Shown here one piece after another: positions 8,135-17,298 of a DNA stretch of 64,000 nt. Each line of letters starts with the position of its first letter. Positions within the stretch are counted from its first letter, which is position 1. Made by a program: the position numbers and the translations under genes. The notes under the pieces were generated by a model. It did not search any database and was not told where the DNA came from. It worked only from the letters and a program-made list of their open reading frames with translations. Source of the stretch: Variovorax paradoxus (lineage in GTDB: Bacteria; Pseudomonadota; Gammaproteobacteria; Burkholderiales; Burkholderiaceae_C); contig CP063167.1 in assembly GCA_016806145.1 (NCBI GenBank), forward strand, positions 616,501 to 680,500. Direction: 5' to 3'.

Positions 8135-11100
8135 TCAGGCGGTCTTCAGCGCGGGCGGCTGCATCGCGGGCGGCGGTGCATCGTGCGCCGCCAGCAGCAC
8201 GGGCAGGTTGCGACGGTACTCGGCGATGCCGCGCGCCTTCACGTGCCCGTAGCCACGGATCTTCTCGGGCAGCGCCGCGACCGCCACCGCGCTGCCGATG
8301 CGCTCGTTCGTCAGCCCGTCGAGCAGGCGCCCGACGAGCCCTTCGTACTCGACCACCAGCGCGCGCTCCTCGCGCCGCTCGGCCAGCCAGCCGAAGGGAT
8401 CGAGCGGCGTGCCGCGCAGGCCGCGCAGCGCCGCGAGCGTGCGGAACACCGGGAGCATCCAGGCGCCGAAGCTGCGCTTTAGCACCTTTCCATCCGCGCC
8501 GCGCTTCTCGAAGATCGGCGGCGCCAGGTGGAATTGCAGCTTGAAGTCGCCCTCGAACTGGCTGCGCAGGTTCTGCAGGAACTCGGGCCGCGCATGCAGC
8601 CGCGCGACCTCGTACTCGTCCTTGTAGGCCATCAGCTTGAACAGCGAACGCGCCACCGCCTCCGCCAGCCGCGGCCGCCGCGCACCGGGCGCGACCGCGC
8701 GCTCGGCGGCCTCCACGCGGCGCACGGTGTCGAGGTAGCGGCGCGCATAGCGCGCGTCCTGGTAGTCGGTGAGGAAGCGCACGCGCTCGTCGAGCAGCTT
8801 CTCGAAGGACTGCGGCAGGTTCAGCGTGACGACGCTGCCGCGGTCGCCCATCAGCGTCTGGCGCCATTGCGGATCGGCGGCCGTGAGCCGGCCGGCCGCG
8901 AAGGCGCGCTTGTTGGCGGCCACGGCCACGCCGTTGAGCTCGATCGCGCGCATCAGTGCCGCCAGGCTCACCGGCACGCCGCCCTGCTGCCAGGCATGGC
9001 CGAGCATCAGCATGTTGGCGCCGATGGCGTCGCCGAGCAGCGCCTTGGCGGTGGCGTTCGCATCGATGCGCTCGACCTGCGCGGCACCCGCGGCGGCCTC
9101 GATCTTGGCGAGCAGCGCGTCCTCGCGGTAGGGCAGATCGGGCTGGCGCGTGAACTCGGCCAGGGTCTGCAGGTGGGTGTTGACCACCACGCGCGTGCGG
9201 CCCTCGCCGATCACGCCCAGCACGTCGGGCAGCACGCCCACCACCAGGTCGGCGGCGATCAGGGTGCGCGCGGTGCCCGGCAGCAGGCGCACCGCGTGCA
9301 GGCGATCGGGCGTGTCGGCCAGACGCACGTGGCTCACGACCGAACCGCCCTTCTGCGCGAGCGCGGTGAAGTCGAGCACCGAGATGCCCTTGCCCTCGAG
9401 GTGCGCGGCCATCGCGATCAGCGCGCCGAGCGTGATGACGCCGGTGCCGCCGACGCCCGCGATCATCAGGTCGAAGGGCTGCGCGAGCGAAGGCAGCGCG
9501 GGCAGCGGCAGCGCGGCCGCGAGCGCCTCGGGGTCCTGCGCAGGCGCGGCCGCCGTGCCCTTGCGCAGGCTGCCGCCGAGCACGCTCACGAAGCTGGGGC
9601 AAAAGCCCTCGGCGCACGAGAAGTCCTTGTTGCAGCTCGACTGGTCGATCTGGCGCTTGCGGCCGAACGAGGTCTCGAGCGGCGCGACCGACAGGCAGTT
9701 CGACTGCGTGCCGCAGTCGCCGCAGCCTTCGCAGACCTCGGGGTTGATGAGCACGCGCCGCGCCGGATCGGGATAGCTCTTGCGCTTGCGGCGGCGGCGC
9801 TTCTCGGCCGCGCAGGTCTGGTCGTAGACCAGCACCGTGACGCCCGCGATCTCGCGCAGCTCGCGCTGCACCATGTCGAGCTCGCGCCGGTGCCGCACCT
9901 GCACGCCCGCGGCCAGCGTCACGCCGTGGTAGCGCTGCGGCTCGTCGGTCACCACCACCACCTTGCGCGCGCCCTCGCTCGCGACCTGGGTGCAGATCTG
10001 CGGCACGCTGGTCTGGCCGTCGACGGGCTGGCCGCCGGTCATCGCCACCGCGTCGTTGAACAGGATCTTGTAGGTGATGTTGGCGCCGCCCGCCACCGCC
10101 TGCCGGATCGCGAGGTAGCCCGAGTGGAAGTAGGTGCCCTCGCCCATGTTCTGGAACACGTGCGGCACGCGCGTGAAGGCGCCGCGCCCGAGCCAGTCGG
10201 TGCCCTCGCCGCCCATCTGCGTGAGGCCGCCGGTGCCGCGGTCCATCCAGCTCGCCATGTAGTGGCAGCCAACGCCGGCCTGCGCCTGGCTGCCCTCGGG
10301 CACCTTGGTCGAGCTGTTGTGCGGGCAGCCCGAGCAGAAGTACGGCAGCCGCCGCATGCCGTCGGCCTCGTTCGACAGCGCCGCGCGCTCGACGAAGCGC
10401 GCGCTGTCGATGCGCGCGGCCAATGGGTGGTCGACGGCGCGCAGCCACGTCAGCAGCGCGGCGGCGATGCTCGCGGGCGAGAGCTGGCCGGTCCAGGCCA
10501 GCAGCGGATGGCCCTCGAGGTCCTGCTTGCCGCAGACCGTGGGCCGGCGCGCGCGGTTGAACACCCGATCCTTGAGCTGCTGCTCGACCACCGAGGCCTT
10601 CTCCTCGATCACCAGCACATGCGACAGCCCTTCGCAGAAGCGGTCGGCGCCCTCAGCATCGAGCGGGAACACCAGGCCGGGCTTGTAGAGCCGCAGGCCG
10701 AGCGCCGGCAGGTCGTCGGCGCCAAGGCCGCAGCGCTGCAGCACCTCCATCAGGTCGTGGAAGGATTTGCCGACCGCCACGATGCCGGCCGTGGCCTCGG
10801 GCGCCGGCACCACCAGGCGATCGAGCGGATTGCCGCGCGCGAAGGCGCTGAAGGCCTCGAGCTTGGCGGCCAGCCGCAGCTCGACGGCCGGCGTGAGGAA
10901 GTCGCTGGTGCGGTATTCGAGCGCGGAGGTGTCGGGCAAGTCGGCCGGCGCGGGCCTTGCGAGCGCCGCGCCCGAGGAGGCCTCGACCGAACGCGCGCTC
11001 TCGACCGTCTCCGAGATCGCCTTGAACGCGACCCAGGTGCTAGCATGGCGCGAGGCGGCCCAGCCCCAGAGGCCGAAGGCCTCATACTCGTCGACCGAGG

Positions 11101-11644
11101 CCGGATGCACGATCGGTATGCCCCAGCCCATCAGCGACAGGTCGCTGGCATTGGGAATCGACGACGAGGTGGCCGCATGGTCGTCGCCCACCACCATCAG
11201 CACGCCGCCGCGGCGCGAGGTGCCGGCCGCGTTGCCGTGACGGATCGCATCGCCCGCGCGGTCCACGCCCGGGCCCTTGCCGTACCACATGGCGAACACG
11301 CCATCGACCTCGCGCTCGGGGTCCAGGCCGACCTGCTGCGTGCCCATCACCGCGGTGGCGGCCAGGTCCTCGTTGATCGCCGGCAGGAAGCGGATGCCGT
11401 GCTCGGCCAGGTCCGACTTCGCGCGCCACAGCTCGGTGTCGACGCCCGCGAGCGGCGAGCCGCGGTAGCCGCTCACGTAGCCGGCGGTGTTCCAGCCGCG
11501 GGCCTTGTCCTCCTGCTGCTGGCGAAACAGCAGGCGCACCAGCGCCTGGGTGCCCGTGAGGAACACGCGGCCGGTGCGCGCGGTGCGGTTGTCTTCGAGC
11601 CGGTAGCCTGTCTCCAGCGCGGGCGCTGCTTCTTCTGTCTGCAT
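8135..11644 (-). CDS. fused indolepyruvate (arylpyruvate):ferredoxin oxidoreductase
   Basis: The protein has 1169 residues and is the long single-chain form of IorA-IorB. Enzymes of this family decarboxylate arylpyruvates oxidatively to arylacetyl-CoA and reduce ferredoxin. The N-terminal pyrimidine-binding part is followed by the TPP-binding region (GVGCHYMASW near 456 and GGEGTDWLG). A cysteine-rich cluster follows near 636-670 (CEGCGDCGTQSNC, then CNKDFSCAEGFC). The gamma-type domain starts near 725 (AGVGGTGVITLGALIA). I chose the ATG at 11644 over an earlier in-frame one because the longer N-terminus would run through the promoter palindrome at 11682-11699. It is the first gene of a unit followed by YciI and MarR. 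It could make phenylacetyl-, hydroxyphenylacetyl- or indoleacetyl-CoA for the neighbouring CoA pathway. Confidence 0.9.
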   Translation of the reverse strand: MQTEEAAPALETGYRLEDNRTARTGRVFLTGTQALVRLLFRQQQEDKARGWNTAGYVSGYRGSPLAGVDTELWRAKSDLAEHGIRFLPAINEDLAATAVMGTQQVGLDPEREVDGVFAMWYGKGPGVDRAGDAIRHGNAAGTSRRGGVLMVVGDDHAATSSSIPNASDLSLMGWGIPIVHPASVDEYEAFGLWGWAASRHASTWVAFKAISETVESARSVEASSGAALARPAPADLPDTSALEYRTSDFLTPAVELRLAAKLEAFSAFARGNPLDRLVVPAPEATAGIVAVGKSFHDLMEVLQRCGLGADDLPALGLRLYKPGLVFPLDAEGADRFCEGLSHVLVIEEKASVVEQQLKDRVFNRARRPTVCGKQDLEGHPLLAWTGQLSPASIAAALLTWLRAVDHPLAARIDSARFVERAALSNEADGMRRLPYFCSGCPHNSSTKVPEGSQAQAGVGCHYMASWMDRGTGGLTQMGGEGTDWLGRGAFTRVPHVFQNMGEGTYFHSGYLAIRQAVAGGANITYKILFNDAVAMTGGQPVDGQTSVPQICTQVASEGARKVVVVTDEPQRYHGVTLAAGVQVRHRRELDMVQRELREIAGVTVLVYDQTCAAEKRRRRKRKSYPDPARRVLINPEVCEGCGDCGTQSNCLSVAPLETSFGRKRQIDQSSCNKDFSCAEGFCPSFVSVLGGSLRKGTAAAPAQDPEALAAALPLPALPSLAQPFDLMIAGVGGTGVITLGALIAMAAHLEGKGISVLDFTALAQKGGSVVSHVRLADTPDRLHAVRLLPGTARTLIAADLVVGVLPDVLGVIGEGRTRVVVNTHLQTLAEFTRQPDLPYREDALLAKIEAAAGAAQVERIDANATAKALLGDAIGANMLMLGHAWQQGGVPVSLAALMRAIELNGVAVAANKRAFAAGRLTAADPQWRQTLMGDRGSVVTLNLPQSFEKLLDERVRFLTDYQDARYARRYLDTVRRVEAAERAVAPGARRPRLAEAVARSLFKLMAYKDEYEVARLHARPEFLQNLRSQFEGDFKLQFHLAPPIFEKRGADGKVLKRSFGAWMLPVFRTLAALRGLRGTPLDPFGWLAERREERALVVEYEGLVGRLLDGLTNERIGSAVAVAALPEKIRGYGHVKARGIAEYRRNLPVLLAAHDAPPPAMQPPALKTA

Positions 11645-11681
11645 GGTGTGGATCCGTCCATCGGGGGGAAGATCAAATATT

Positions 11682-11699
11682 AATCCGTCTGGACAGCAT
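11682..11699. promoter_or_regulatory. operator site A (CCGTCCGGACGG-type palindrome)
   Basis: The sequence AATCCGTCT-GGACAGCAT is an imperfect inverted repeat flanked by ATATT and ATATATAATT. It lies 38 bases upstream of the oxidoreductase start and 65 bases before the divergent Lrp gene. It matches the three other sites at 20711, 27812 and 35966 and is probably bound by the same regulator. It may act on both divergent genes. Confidence 0.65.
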
Positions 11700-11763
11700 A
11701 TATAATTGCGATCCATGCGGTGTTGGTGACAACCCGGCATGTTTCATTCCGGAGATCGCCGCC

Positions 11764-12258
11764 ATGGGAAAGACCGATTCGACGCCGCTGTCCGACGCGC
11801 CCACGCGCCGCATCCTCGACCTGCTGCAGGCCGACGGCCGCATGACGGTGCAGGCGCTGGCCGACGAGGTGGGCCTGTCCTCGGCGCCCTGCTGGCGCCG
11901 GCTGCGCGAACTCGAGGACAGCGGCATCATCCGCCGCTTCGTCGCGCTGGTCGACCGCAACAAGGTCGGGCTGCACGGCTGCATGTTCACGCAGATCAGC
12001 CTCGAGCGGCATTCGGAAACGGTGGTGGCGGCCTTCGAGCGCGCGGTGCAGGCCACGCCCGAGATCCTCGAATGCTGGGTCACCACCGGCGACGGCGACT
12101 ACATCCTCAAGATCGTGGTGCCCGACGCGCTGGCCTTCGACCGCTTCCTGCACCGCTTCATGCTCAAGCTCGAGGGCATCCGGCAGATCAAGACCTCGGT
12201 GGCGCTGCGCGAGGTGAAGAACGACACCCGGCTCGATCTGACGCGGGTGCCGCTGTAG
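11764..12258 (+). CDS. Lrp/AsnC-family transcriptional regulator
   Basis: This is a 164-residue regulator. The N-terminal AsnC-type helix-turn-helix covers about residues 14-62 (RRILDLLQADGRMTVQALADEVG, here quoted in two functional pieces RRILDLLQADG and VQALADEVG, then APCWRRLRELEDSG). The C-terminal RAM/AsnC ligand domain follows, with WVTTGDGDYILKIVVPD. Lrp/AsnC proteins sense amino acids or related acids as octamers. It is read away from the oxidoreductase gene across a 119-base spacer that holds operator A, and it ends 10 bases from the end of the convergent FAD oxidase gene. A role in sensing an aromatic amino acid would fit the context. Confidence 0.9.
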   Translation: MGKTDSTPLSDAPTRRILDLLQADGRMTVQALADEVGLSSAPCWRRLRELEDSGIIRRFVALVDRNKVGLHGCMFTQISLERHSETVVAAFERAVQATPEILECWVTTGDGDYILKIVVPDALAFDRFLHRFMLKLEGIRQIKTSVALREVKNDTRLDLTRVPL

Positions 12259-12268
12259 CGGAAAAGAT

Positions 12269-13678
12269 TCAAACGCTGCGTTGCCGCAGCACCTTCCCCG
12301 GATTCATGACCCCGCGCGGATCGAGCGCCTGCTTGATCGCCGCCATCACGCGCATCGAGGCGCCGCGCTCGAGTTCGAGGAAGTCGAGCTTGCCGTAGCC
12401 GATGCCGTGCTCGCCGGTGCAGGTGCCGCCCATCGCGATGGCGCGGCGCATCAGCCGCGCGTTGAGCGTCTCGGCGCGCGCCATCTCGTCGGCATCGGCG
12501 GGATCGACCACCACGCACAGGTGGAAGTTGCCGTCGCCCACGTGGCCGCACATCGGCGCGGTGAGCCCGAGTTCCTCGACGTCGGCGCGCGCCGCCAGCA
12601 CCGCCTCGCTCAGGCGCGAGATCGGCACGCAGGCATCGGTGGGCATGCCCTGGCAGCCGGGGCGCAGCGCGAGCGCGGCCCACCACACGTCGTGGCGCGC
12701 CTGCCAGAGCCGGCTGCGCTGCTCGGGCGTGTCGGCCCAGGCGAAGCCCACGCCGCCGTGCTCGGCCGCGAGCTCCTCGGCCACGCGCACCTGCTGCGCC
12801 ACGCTCTCGGGCGCGCCGTGGAACTCGAGGAACAAGGTGGGCATGACCGGCAGCCCGAGCTTCGCGTAGCGGTTGCAGGCCTCGACCTGCTGTGCATCGA
12901 GGAACTCGATGCGGCCCACCGGCACGCCGGTCTGCATGATCGCGGTGACCGCCTCGATGGCCGCGCGCAGGTCGGGAAAGCCGCAGCGCGCGGCCACGAT
13001 CTGCTCGGGCAGCGGGTGCAGCCTGAGGCCCACCTCGGTGACGATGCCCAGCGTGCCCTCGGCACCGGTGAACAGGTGCGTGAGGTCGTAGCCCGCGGCC
13101 GACTTGCGCGCGCGCCCGCCGGTGCGCACCACCTCACCGTCGGGCAGCACCACCTCGAGCGACATCACGCTCTCGCGCATGGTGCCGTAGCGCACGGCGT
13201 TGGTGCCCGAGGCGCGCGTCGACACCATGCCGCCGATCGAGGCATCGGCGCCGGGATCGATCGGGAAATGCAGGCCGCTGCCGTGCAGCGCCGCGTTGAG
13301 CTGCTTGCGCGTCACGCCGGCCTGCACGCGGCAGTCGAAGTCGGCCTCGTGGATCTCGAGCACGGCATTCATGCGCGAGAGGTCGATGCAGATGCCGCCA
13401 TGCAGCGCGGCGACGCCGCCTTCGCACGAGGTGCCGGTGCCGAACGGGATCATCGGCACCGAGGCCGCGTGGCACAGCCGCGCGACCGCGGCCACCTCCT
13501 CGGTCGATTCGGCGAACACCACCGCGTCGGGCGCATGCAGCGGATGGAAGGACACGTCCTTGCCGTGCTGGTCGCGCACCGCCTGGCCGGTCGCGCAGCG
13601 CTCGCCGAAGCGTTCGCGCAGCTGGTGGATCACGGCGGCGACGGGGCGCTCGCGCAGCGCGAGGGATTCTTCGTTCAT
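12269..13678 (-). CDS. FAD-linked oxidase, D-2-hydroxyacid dehydrogenase type (paralogue)
   Basis: The 469-residue protein has the same layout as the 1045-2424 product. It carries the FAD-binding blocks FGTGTSCEGG and PGADASIGGMVSTRASG, and the C-terminal blocks HVGDGNFHLC and GGTCTGEHGIGYGK. The two sequences agree over most of their length by eye, so they arose by duplication or share a close ancestor. It is the last gene of the unit that begins with the diiron oxygenase, 15 bases after livF. Here the likely role is to oxidise an aryl-lactate or other D-hydroxyacid to the keto acid used by the arylpyruvate oxidoreductase; this is inference. Confidence 0.88.
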   Translation of the reverse strand: MNEESLALRERPVAAVIHQLRERFGERCATGQAVRDQHGKDVSFHPLHAPDAVVFAESTEEVAAVARLCHAASVPMIPFGTGTSCEGGVAALHGGICIDLSRMNAVLEIHEADFDCRVQAGVTRKQLNAALHGSGLHFPIDPGADASIGGMVSTRASGTNAVRYGTMRESVMSLEVVLPDGEVVRTGGRARKSAAGYDLTHLFTGAEGTLGIVTEVGLRLHPLPEQIVAARCGFPDLRAAIEAVTAIMQTGVPVGRIEFLDAQQVEACNRYAKLGLPVMPTLFLEFHGAPESVAQQVRVAEELAAEHGGVGFAWADTPEQRSRLWQARHDVWWAALALRPGCQGMPTDACVPISRLSEAVLAARADVEELGLTAPMCGHVGDGNFHLCVVVDPADADEMARAETLNARLMRRAIAMGGTCTGEHGIGYGKLDFLELERGASMRVMAAIKQALDPRGVMNPGKVLRQRSV

Positions 13679-13693
13679 CGGGGGTCTCCTTCT

Positions 13694-14458
13694 TCAGGCC
13701 GCCAGCCTCTCGGGCGGCATCGATTGGGTCGGGGCCGAGGGCGCCGCGGCCCGCCCCAGGTAGCTGTCGGCGACCCGCGCATCGCGCGCGACCTCGGCGG
13801 CCGGCCCCTGCAGGCTCACGCGGCCCATCTCGAGCACGTAGGCATGGTCGGCCACCTCGAAGGCGGCGCGCGCGTTCTGCTCGACCAGCAGGATCGCCAC
13901 GCCCTGCGCCTGCAGCCGCCGCACGGTGGCGAAGATGTCGCGCACCACCAGCGGCGCGAGCCCCAGGCTCGGCTCGTCGAGCAGCAGGATGCGCGGGCGC
14001 GCCATCAGCGCGCGACCCAGCGCGAGCATCTGTCGCTCGCCACCCGAGAGCGTGTGCGCCAGCTGCGCATGCCGCTCGCCCAGGCGCGGGAACAGCGCAT
14101 ACACGCGCTCCATCTCGGCGGCGATCGCGCGCCGGCCCGCGCGGCGCCAGCAGAAGGCGCCGAGCTCGAGGTTGTCGGCCACGCTCATGGTGCCGAACAG
14201 GTCGCGCTGCTCGGGCACCAGCGAAAGGCCCATGGCCACGCGGCGCTCGGGCGAAACGAAGCGCAGGTCGGTGCCGTCGAGCCGCACCTCGCCGCTCATC
14301 GGCAGCCGGCCCATGAGCGCGGCCAGCAGGGTGGACTTGCCGGCGCCGTTGGGGCCGACCACGGTGACGATGCCCGAGGGCGGCACCGACACGTCGACCT
14401 CGTGCAGCGCGGGGATGCGGCCATGGAACGCGCACAGCGCGCGGGCTTCCAGCGTCAT
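13694..14458 (-). CDS. livF: branched-chain amino acid-type ABC transporter ATPase (LivF)
   Basis: This 254-residue cytoplasmic ATPase has Walker A (GPNGAGKSTLLAALMG near 37-52), the signature LSGGERQMLALGRAL and Walker B (RILLLDEPSLGLAP). The PSLGLAP ending marks it as the LivF type. The start at 14458 overlaps the preceding gene by four bases. With LivH, the LivM-LivG fusion and the binding protein at 17299 it forms one complete HAAT-family importer. The substrate is not necessarily an amino acid; several family members import aromatic acids, and the flanking genes suggest that here. Confidence 0.9.
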   Translation of the reverse strand: MTLEARALCAFHGRIPALHEVDVSVPPSGIVTVVGPNGAGKSTLLAALMGRLPMSGEVRLDGTDLRFVSPERRVAMGLSLVPEQRDLFGTMSVADNLELGAFCWRRAGRRAIAAEMERVYALFPRLGERHAQLAHTLSGGERQMLALGRALMARPRILLLDEPSLGLAPLVVRDIFATVRRLQAQGVAILLVEQNARAAFEVADHAYVLEMGRVSLQGPAAEVARDARVADSYLGRAAAPSAPTQSMPPERLAA

Positions 14459-16242
14459 GCCGCGCTCCCCAGATAGGCCTGCTGCACGCGCGGGTCGTCG
14501 CGCACCGCCTGCGCCTCGCCCTCGGCGATCTTCTGGCCGAACTGCATCACGACCAGGCGGTCGGCGATGTCCATGATGAATTCCATGTCGTGATCCACGA
14601 TGAGCACGGTCACGCCCTCGCCGCGCAGCTGCTTGAGCAGCGCGGCCAGGGTCTTCTTCTCCTGGTGCCGCAGGCCGGCCGCGGGCTCGTCGAGCAGCAG
14701 CAGCTGCGGGCGGGCGCACAGGGCGCGCGCGATCTCCAGGATGCGCTGCTTGCCCAGCGGCAGGCTGGCGGCCGGCGCATCCGCGAGGTCCTCGAGGCCG
14801 CAGCGCCGCAACTGCGCCAGTGCCATGGCCTCGATCGCGGCTTCCTCGCGGCGATCGAGCCGCAGCATGGCGCGCAGCCAGCCGTCGCCGCCGAGCAGGT
14901 GGCAGCCGAGCGCCGCGTTGTCGCGCACGCTCATGTCGGCCACCAGCTTCACGTGCTGGAAGGTGCGCGCCACGCCGCGCGCGGCCACATGGCGCGCGCC
15001 GAGCGCGTCGATGCGCTGGCCGCGCAGGGTGATCGCGCCTGCGCTGGCGGGCAAGAGGCCGGTGATCAGGTTGAACAGCGTGCTCTTGCCCGCGCCGTTG
15101 GGCCCGAGCAGCGCGACGATCTCGCCGCCGCGCACCTCGAAGGAAACGCGGTTGACCGCGACCAGCCCGCCGAAGCGCTTCTCGGCCCCGTCGACGCGCA
15201 GCAGCACCTCGCCCGGCGCGGCGGCTGCGTGCTGCGCGGGCGCGCGCAGCTCCGCCGGCGCGCCGCGCAGCGCGGGCCGCCGCGGCACGGCAGCCGCGAA
15301 GCGCGTCCAGCGCGCGAGCAGCGGCCACAGCCCCGCGTTGGCGCGCGCCAGGATCAGCAGCATCAGCACGCCGAACACCGCCATCTCGAAGTTGCCCGAG
15401 CGGCCGAGCAGCGCCGGCAGCACGTCCTGCAGCACTTGCTTGAGCACCACCACCACGCCGGCGCCCGCGAGCGCGCCCCACAGCGCGCCCACGCCGCCCA
15501 TCACCGCCATGAACAGGTACTCGATGCTCATCTGCAGCCCGAAGGGCGTGGGATTGAGGAAGCGCTGCATGTAGACGTAGAGCCAGCCCGCCATGCCGGC
15601 CAGGCCCGCGGCAGTGCAGAACACCGCGACCTTGAGCCGGAACGCATGCGCGCCGAAGGCTTCGGGCAGGTCGGCGCCAGCGCGCAGCGCGCGCACCGCG
15701 CGGCCGAGCCGCGAATCGAGCAGGTTGCGCACCAGCCAGAAGGCCAGCGCGAAGCCCAGCGCGATCAGGCAGAACATCGAGCGCTCGGACGCGAAGTCGA
15801 AGCCGAACAGGTTCAGCGCAGGAATGCCCGCGAGGCCGTTGAAGCCACCCAGCGGCTCGATGATGCCCAGCCCGTAGTACACGACCACGCCCCAGGCCAG
15901 CGTGGCCAGCGACAGGTAATGACCGCCCATCGAGAGCGTGAGCGCGCCGATGCCAGCGGCCGACAGCGTGGCGAGCGCGACGCCGGCCAGCAGCGTGGCC
16001 CAGCCCGGCACGCCGTGCGCCACCGCGAGGTAGCCGGCCGCGTAGGCGCCGATGCCGACGAAGGCCGCCTGGCCGAAGGAGATCAGGCCCGCGAAGCCGG
16101 TCATCAGCGTGAGCCCGAGCGCCACCGTGGCGTAGAGCAGCACGAAGCTCGCGACCGTAACGTAGTAGCTCGACGCGAACATCGCCACGCCGGCGGCGGC
16201 CGCCACGGCGACGGCCGCGAGCACCCAGGAACGAAAGGTCAT
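14455..16242 (-). CDS. fused LivM permease-LivG ATPase of a HAAT ABC importer
   Basis: The 595-residue protein joins two parts in one chain. Residues 1 to about 310 are a LivM-type permease with several hydrophobic helices and the GFAGLISFGQAAFVGIGAY motif. After a linker rich in Ala, Pro and Arg, a LivG ATPase begins near 345, with GPNGAGKSTLFNLITG, LPLGKQRILEIARAL and LLLDEPAAGL. Such fusions are frequent in Comamonadaceae. I chose the ATG at 16242 since it overlaps livH by four bases and starts the first helix. It completes the importer together with LivH and LivF. Confidence 0.9.
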   Translation of the reverse strand: MTFRSWVLAAVAVAAAAGVAMFASSYYVTVASFVLLYATVALGLTLMTGFAGLISFGQAAFVGIGAYAAGYLAVAHGVPGWATLLAGVALATLSAAGIGALTLSMGGHYLSLATLAWGVVVYYGLGIIEPLGGFNGLAGIPALNLFGFDFASERSMFCLIALGFALAFWLVRNLLDSRLGRAVRALRAGADLPEAFGAHAFRLKVAVFCTAAGLAGMAGWLYVYMQRFLNPTPFGLQMSIEYLFMAVMGGVGALWGALAGAGVVVVLKQVLQDVLPALLGRSGNFEMAVFGVLMLLILARANAGLWPLLARWTRFAAAVPRRPALRGAPAELRAPAQHAAAAPGEVLLRVDGAEKRFGGLVAVNRVSFEVRGGEIVALLGPNGAGKSTLFNLITGLLPASAGAITLRGQRIDALGARHVAARGVARTFQHVKLVADMSVRDNAALGCHLLGGDGWLRAMLRLDRREEAAIEAMALAQLRRCGLEDLADAPAASLPLGKQRILEIARALCARPQLLLLDEPAAGLRHQEKKTLAALLKQLRGEGVTVLIVDHDMEFIMDIADRLVVMQFGQKIAEGEAQAVRDDPRVQQAYLGSAA

Positions 16243-17276
16243 GAGGCCTCCTGCGAATGCGGGTCGGCCAGCGAACGCCACAAGAGCAGCGGCACGATCA
16301 ATGCGAACACGATGATCTCCTTGGCGGCGCTCGCGCCGTAGGACGAGAAGGCCTCGAGCAGGCCCACCACGAGCGAGCCCGCGGCGGCGAGGACGTAGCC
16401 CGAGAGCCCGCCGACGATCGCGCCGACGAAGCCCTTGAGCGCGAGCAGGAAGCCCGAGTCGTAGTAGATGGTGGTGAACGGGCCGATCAGCACGCCCGAG
16501 ACCGCGCCGATGAAGGCGGCGATGGTCAGCGCCAGTTCGCCCGAGTGGTCGGGCGAGATGCCGACCAGCCGCGCGCCGTCGCGGCACACGGCGGTGGCGC
16601 GCAGCGCCTTGCCGCTCAACGTGTGGCCGAAGAAGGCGAAGAACACGGCCACCAGCACGGCGCTCGCCGCCACCACCGCCAGCGTCTGCGGCGCCATCGG
16701 CAGTCCCGCGAGCAGGCCGGCCGGCAGTTCGAAGCCCGGCAGCCGCGAGCCTTCGGGCCCGAACACGTACAGGCCCAGCGCCACCAGCACGAAGTGCAGT
16801 GCGATCGCCGCCACCAGCAGCACCAGCGGCGAGGCACTGCCCATCGGCCGGAACACGGTGCGGTAGATCAGCGGCCCCATCGCCGTGACCAGCGCCACGG
16901 CCGCGGCCGTCTGCATCCAGGCCGGCGAGCGCGCATCGACGCCGAACCAGGCGAAGGCGCAGGCCGCCAGCGGCAGCGCGCCGAGCAGCGCGAGCCGGCC
17001 GCCCAGCCCCGCGAGGTTGCGCTGCCGCAGGCGCTCGGCGGCTTCCATGCCGCAGGCCAGCAGGGCCACCGCCGCCACCGGCACCGCCAGCCCGGGCGCC
17101 TGGCCCTGCTGGAAGGCCGCGATGGTCAGCACGCTGGCACTGACGAATTCGCCCTGCGGGACGAACACGATGCGCGTGACGGTGAAGACCATCACGAGCG
17201 CCAGCGCCAGCAGCACGTAGACCGCGCCGCTCGCGAGGCCGTCCTGCACCAGCAGGCCGAAGATCTGCATGTCCAT
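16239..17276 (-). CDS. livH: branched-chain amino acid-type ABC permease (LivH)
   Basis: This is a 345-residue inner-membrane permease. The N-terminus FGLLVQDGLASGAVYVLLA and the VTRIVFVPQGEFVSASVLT segment are typical of LivH. The later LVGISPDHSGELALTIAAF part and the final hydrophobic helices are present. It is longer than most LivH proteins (about 290-310) because of extra hydrophobic sequence near residues 70-150. It lies 22 bases after the binding-protein gene and overlaps the fusion gene by four bases. Confidence 0.87.
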   Translation of the reverse strand: MDMQIFGLLVQDGLASGAVYVLLALALVMVFTVTRIVFVPQGEFVSASVLTIAAFQQGQAPGLAVPVAAVALLACGMEAAERLRQRNLAGLGGRLALLGALPLAACAFAWFGVDARSPAWMQTAAAVALVTAMGPLIYRTVFRPMGSASPLVLLVAAIALHFVLVALGLYVFGPEGSRLPGFELPAGLLAGLPMAPQTLAVVAASAVLVAVFFAFFGHTLSGKALRATAVCRDGARLVGISPDHSGELALTIAAFIGAVSGVLIGPFTTIYYDSGFLLALKGFVGAIVGGLSGYVLAAAGSLVVGLLEAFSSYGASAAKEIIVFALIVPLLLWRSLADPHSQEAS

Positions 17277-17298
17277 GATCTGTAGGGTCCGTCGCGCG

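Noticed and set aside
8528..11683. A 1051-residue open frame on the plus strand opposite the arylpyruvate oxidoreductase
   Set aside because: It is the GC-driven antisense shadow: its composition is His/Arg/Ala/Gly-rich with no domain, while the minus strand encodes a complete known enzyme.
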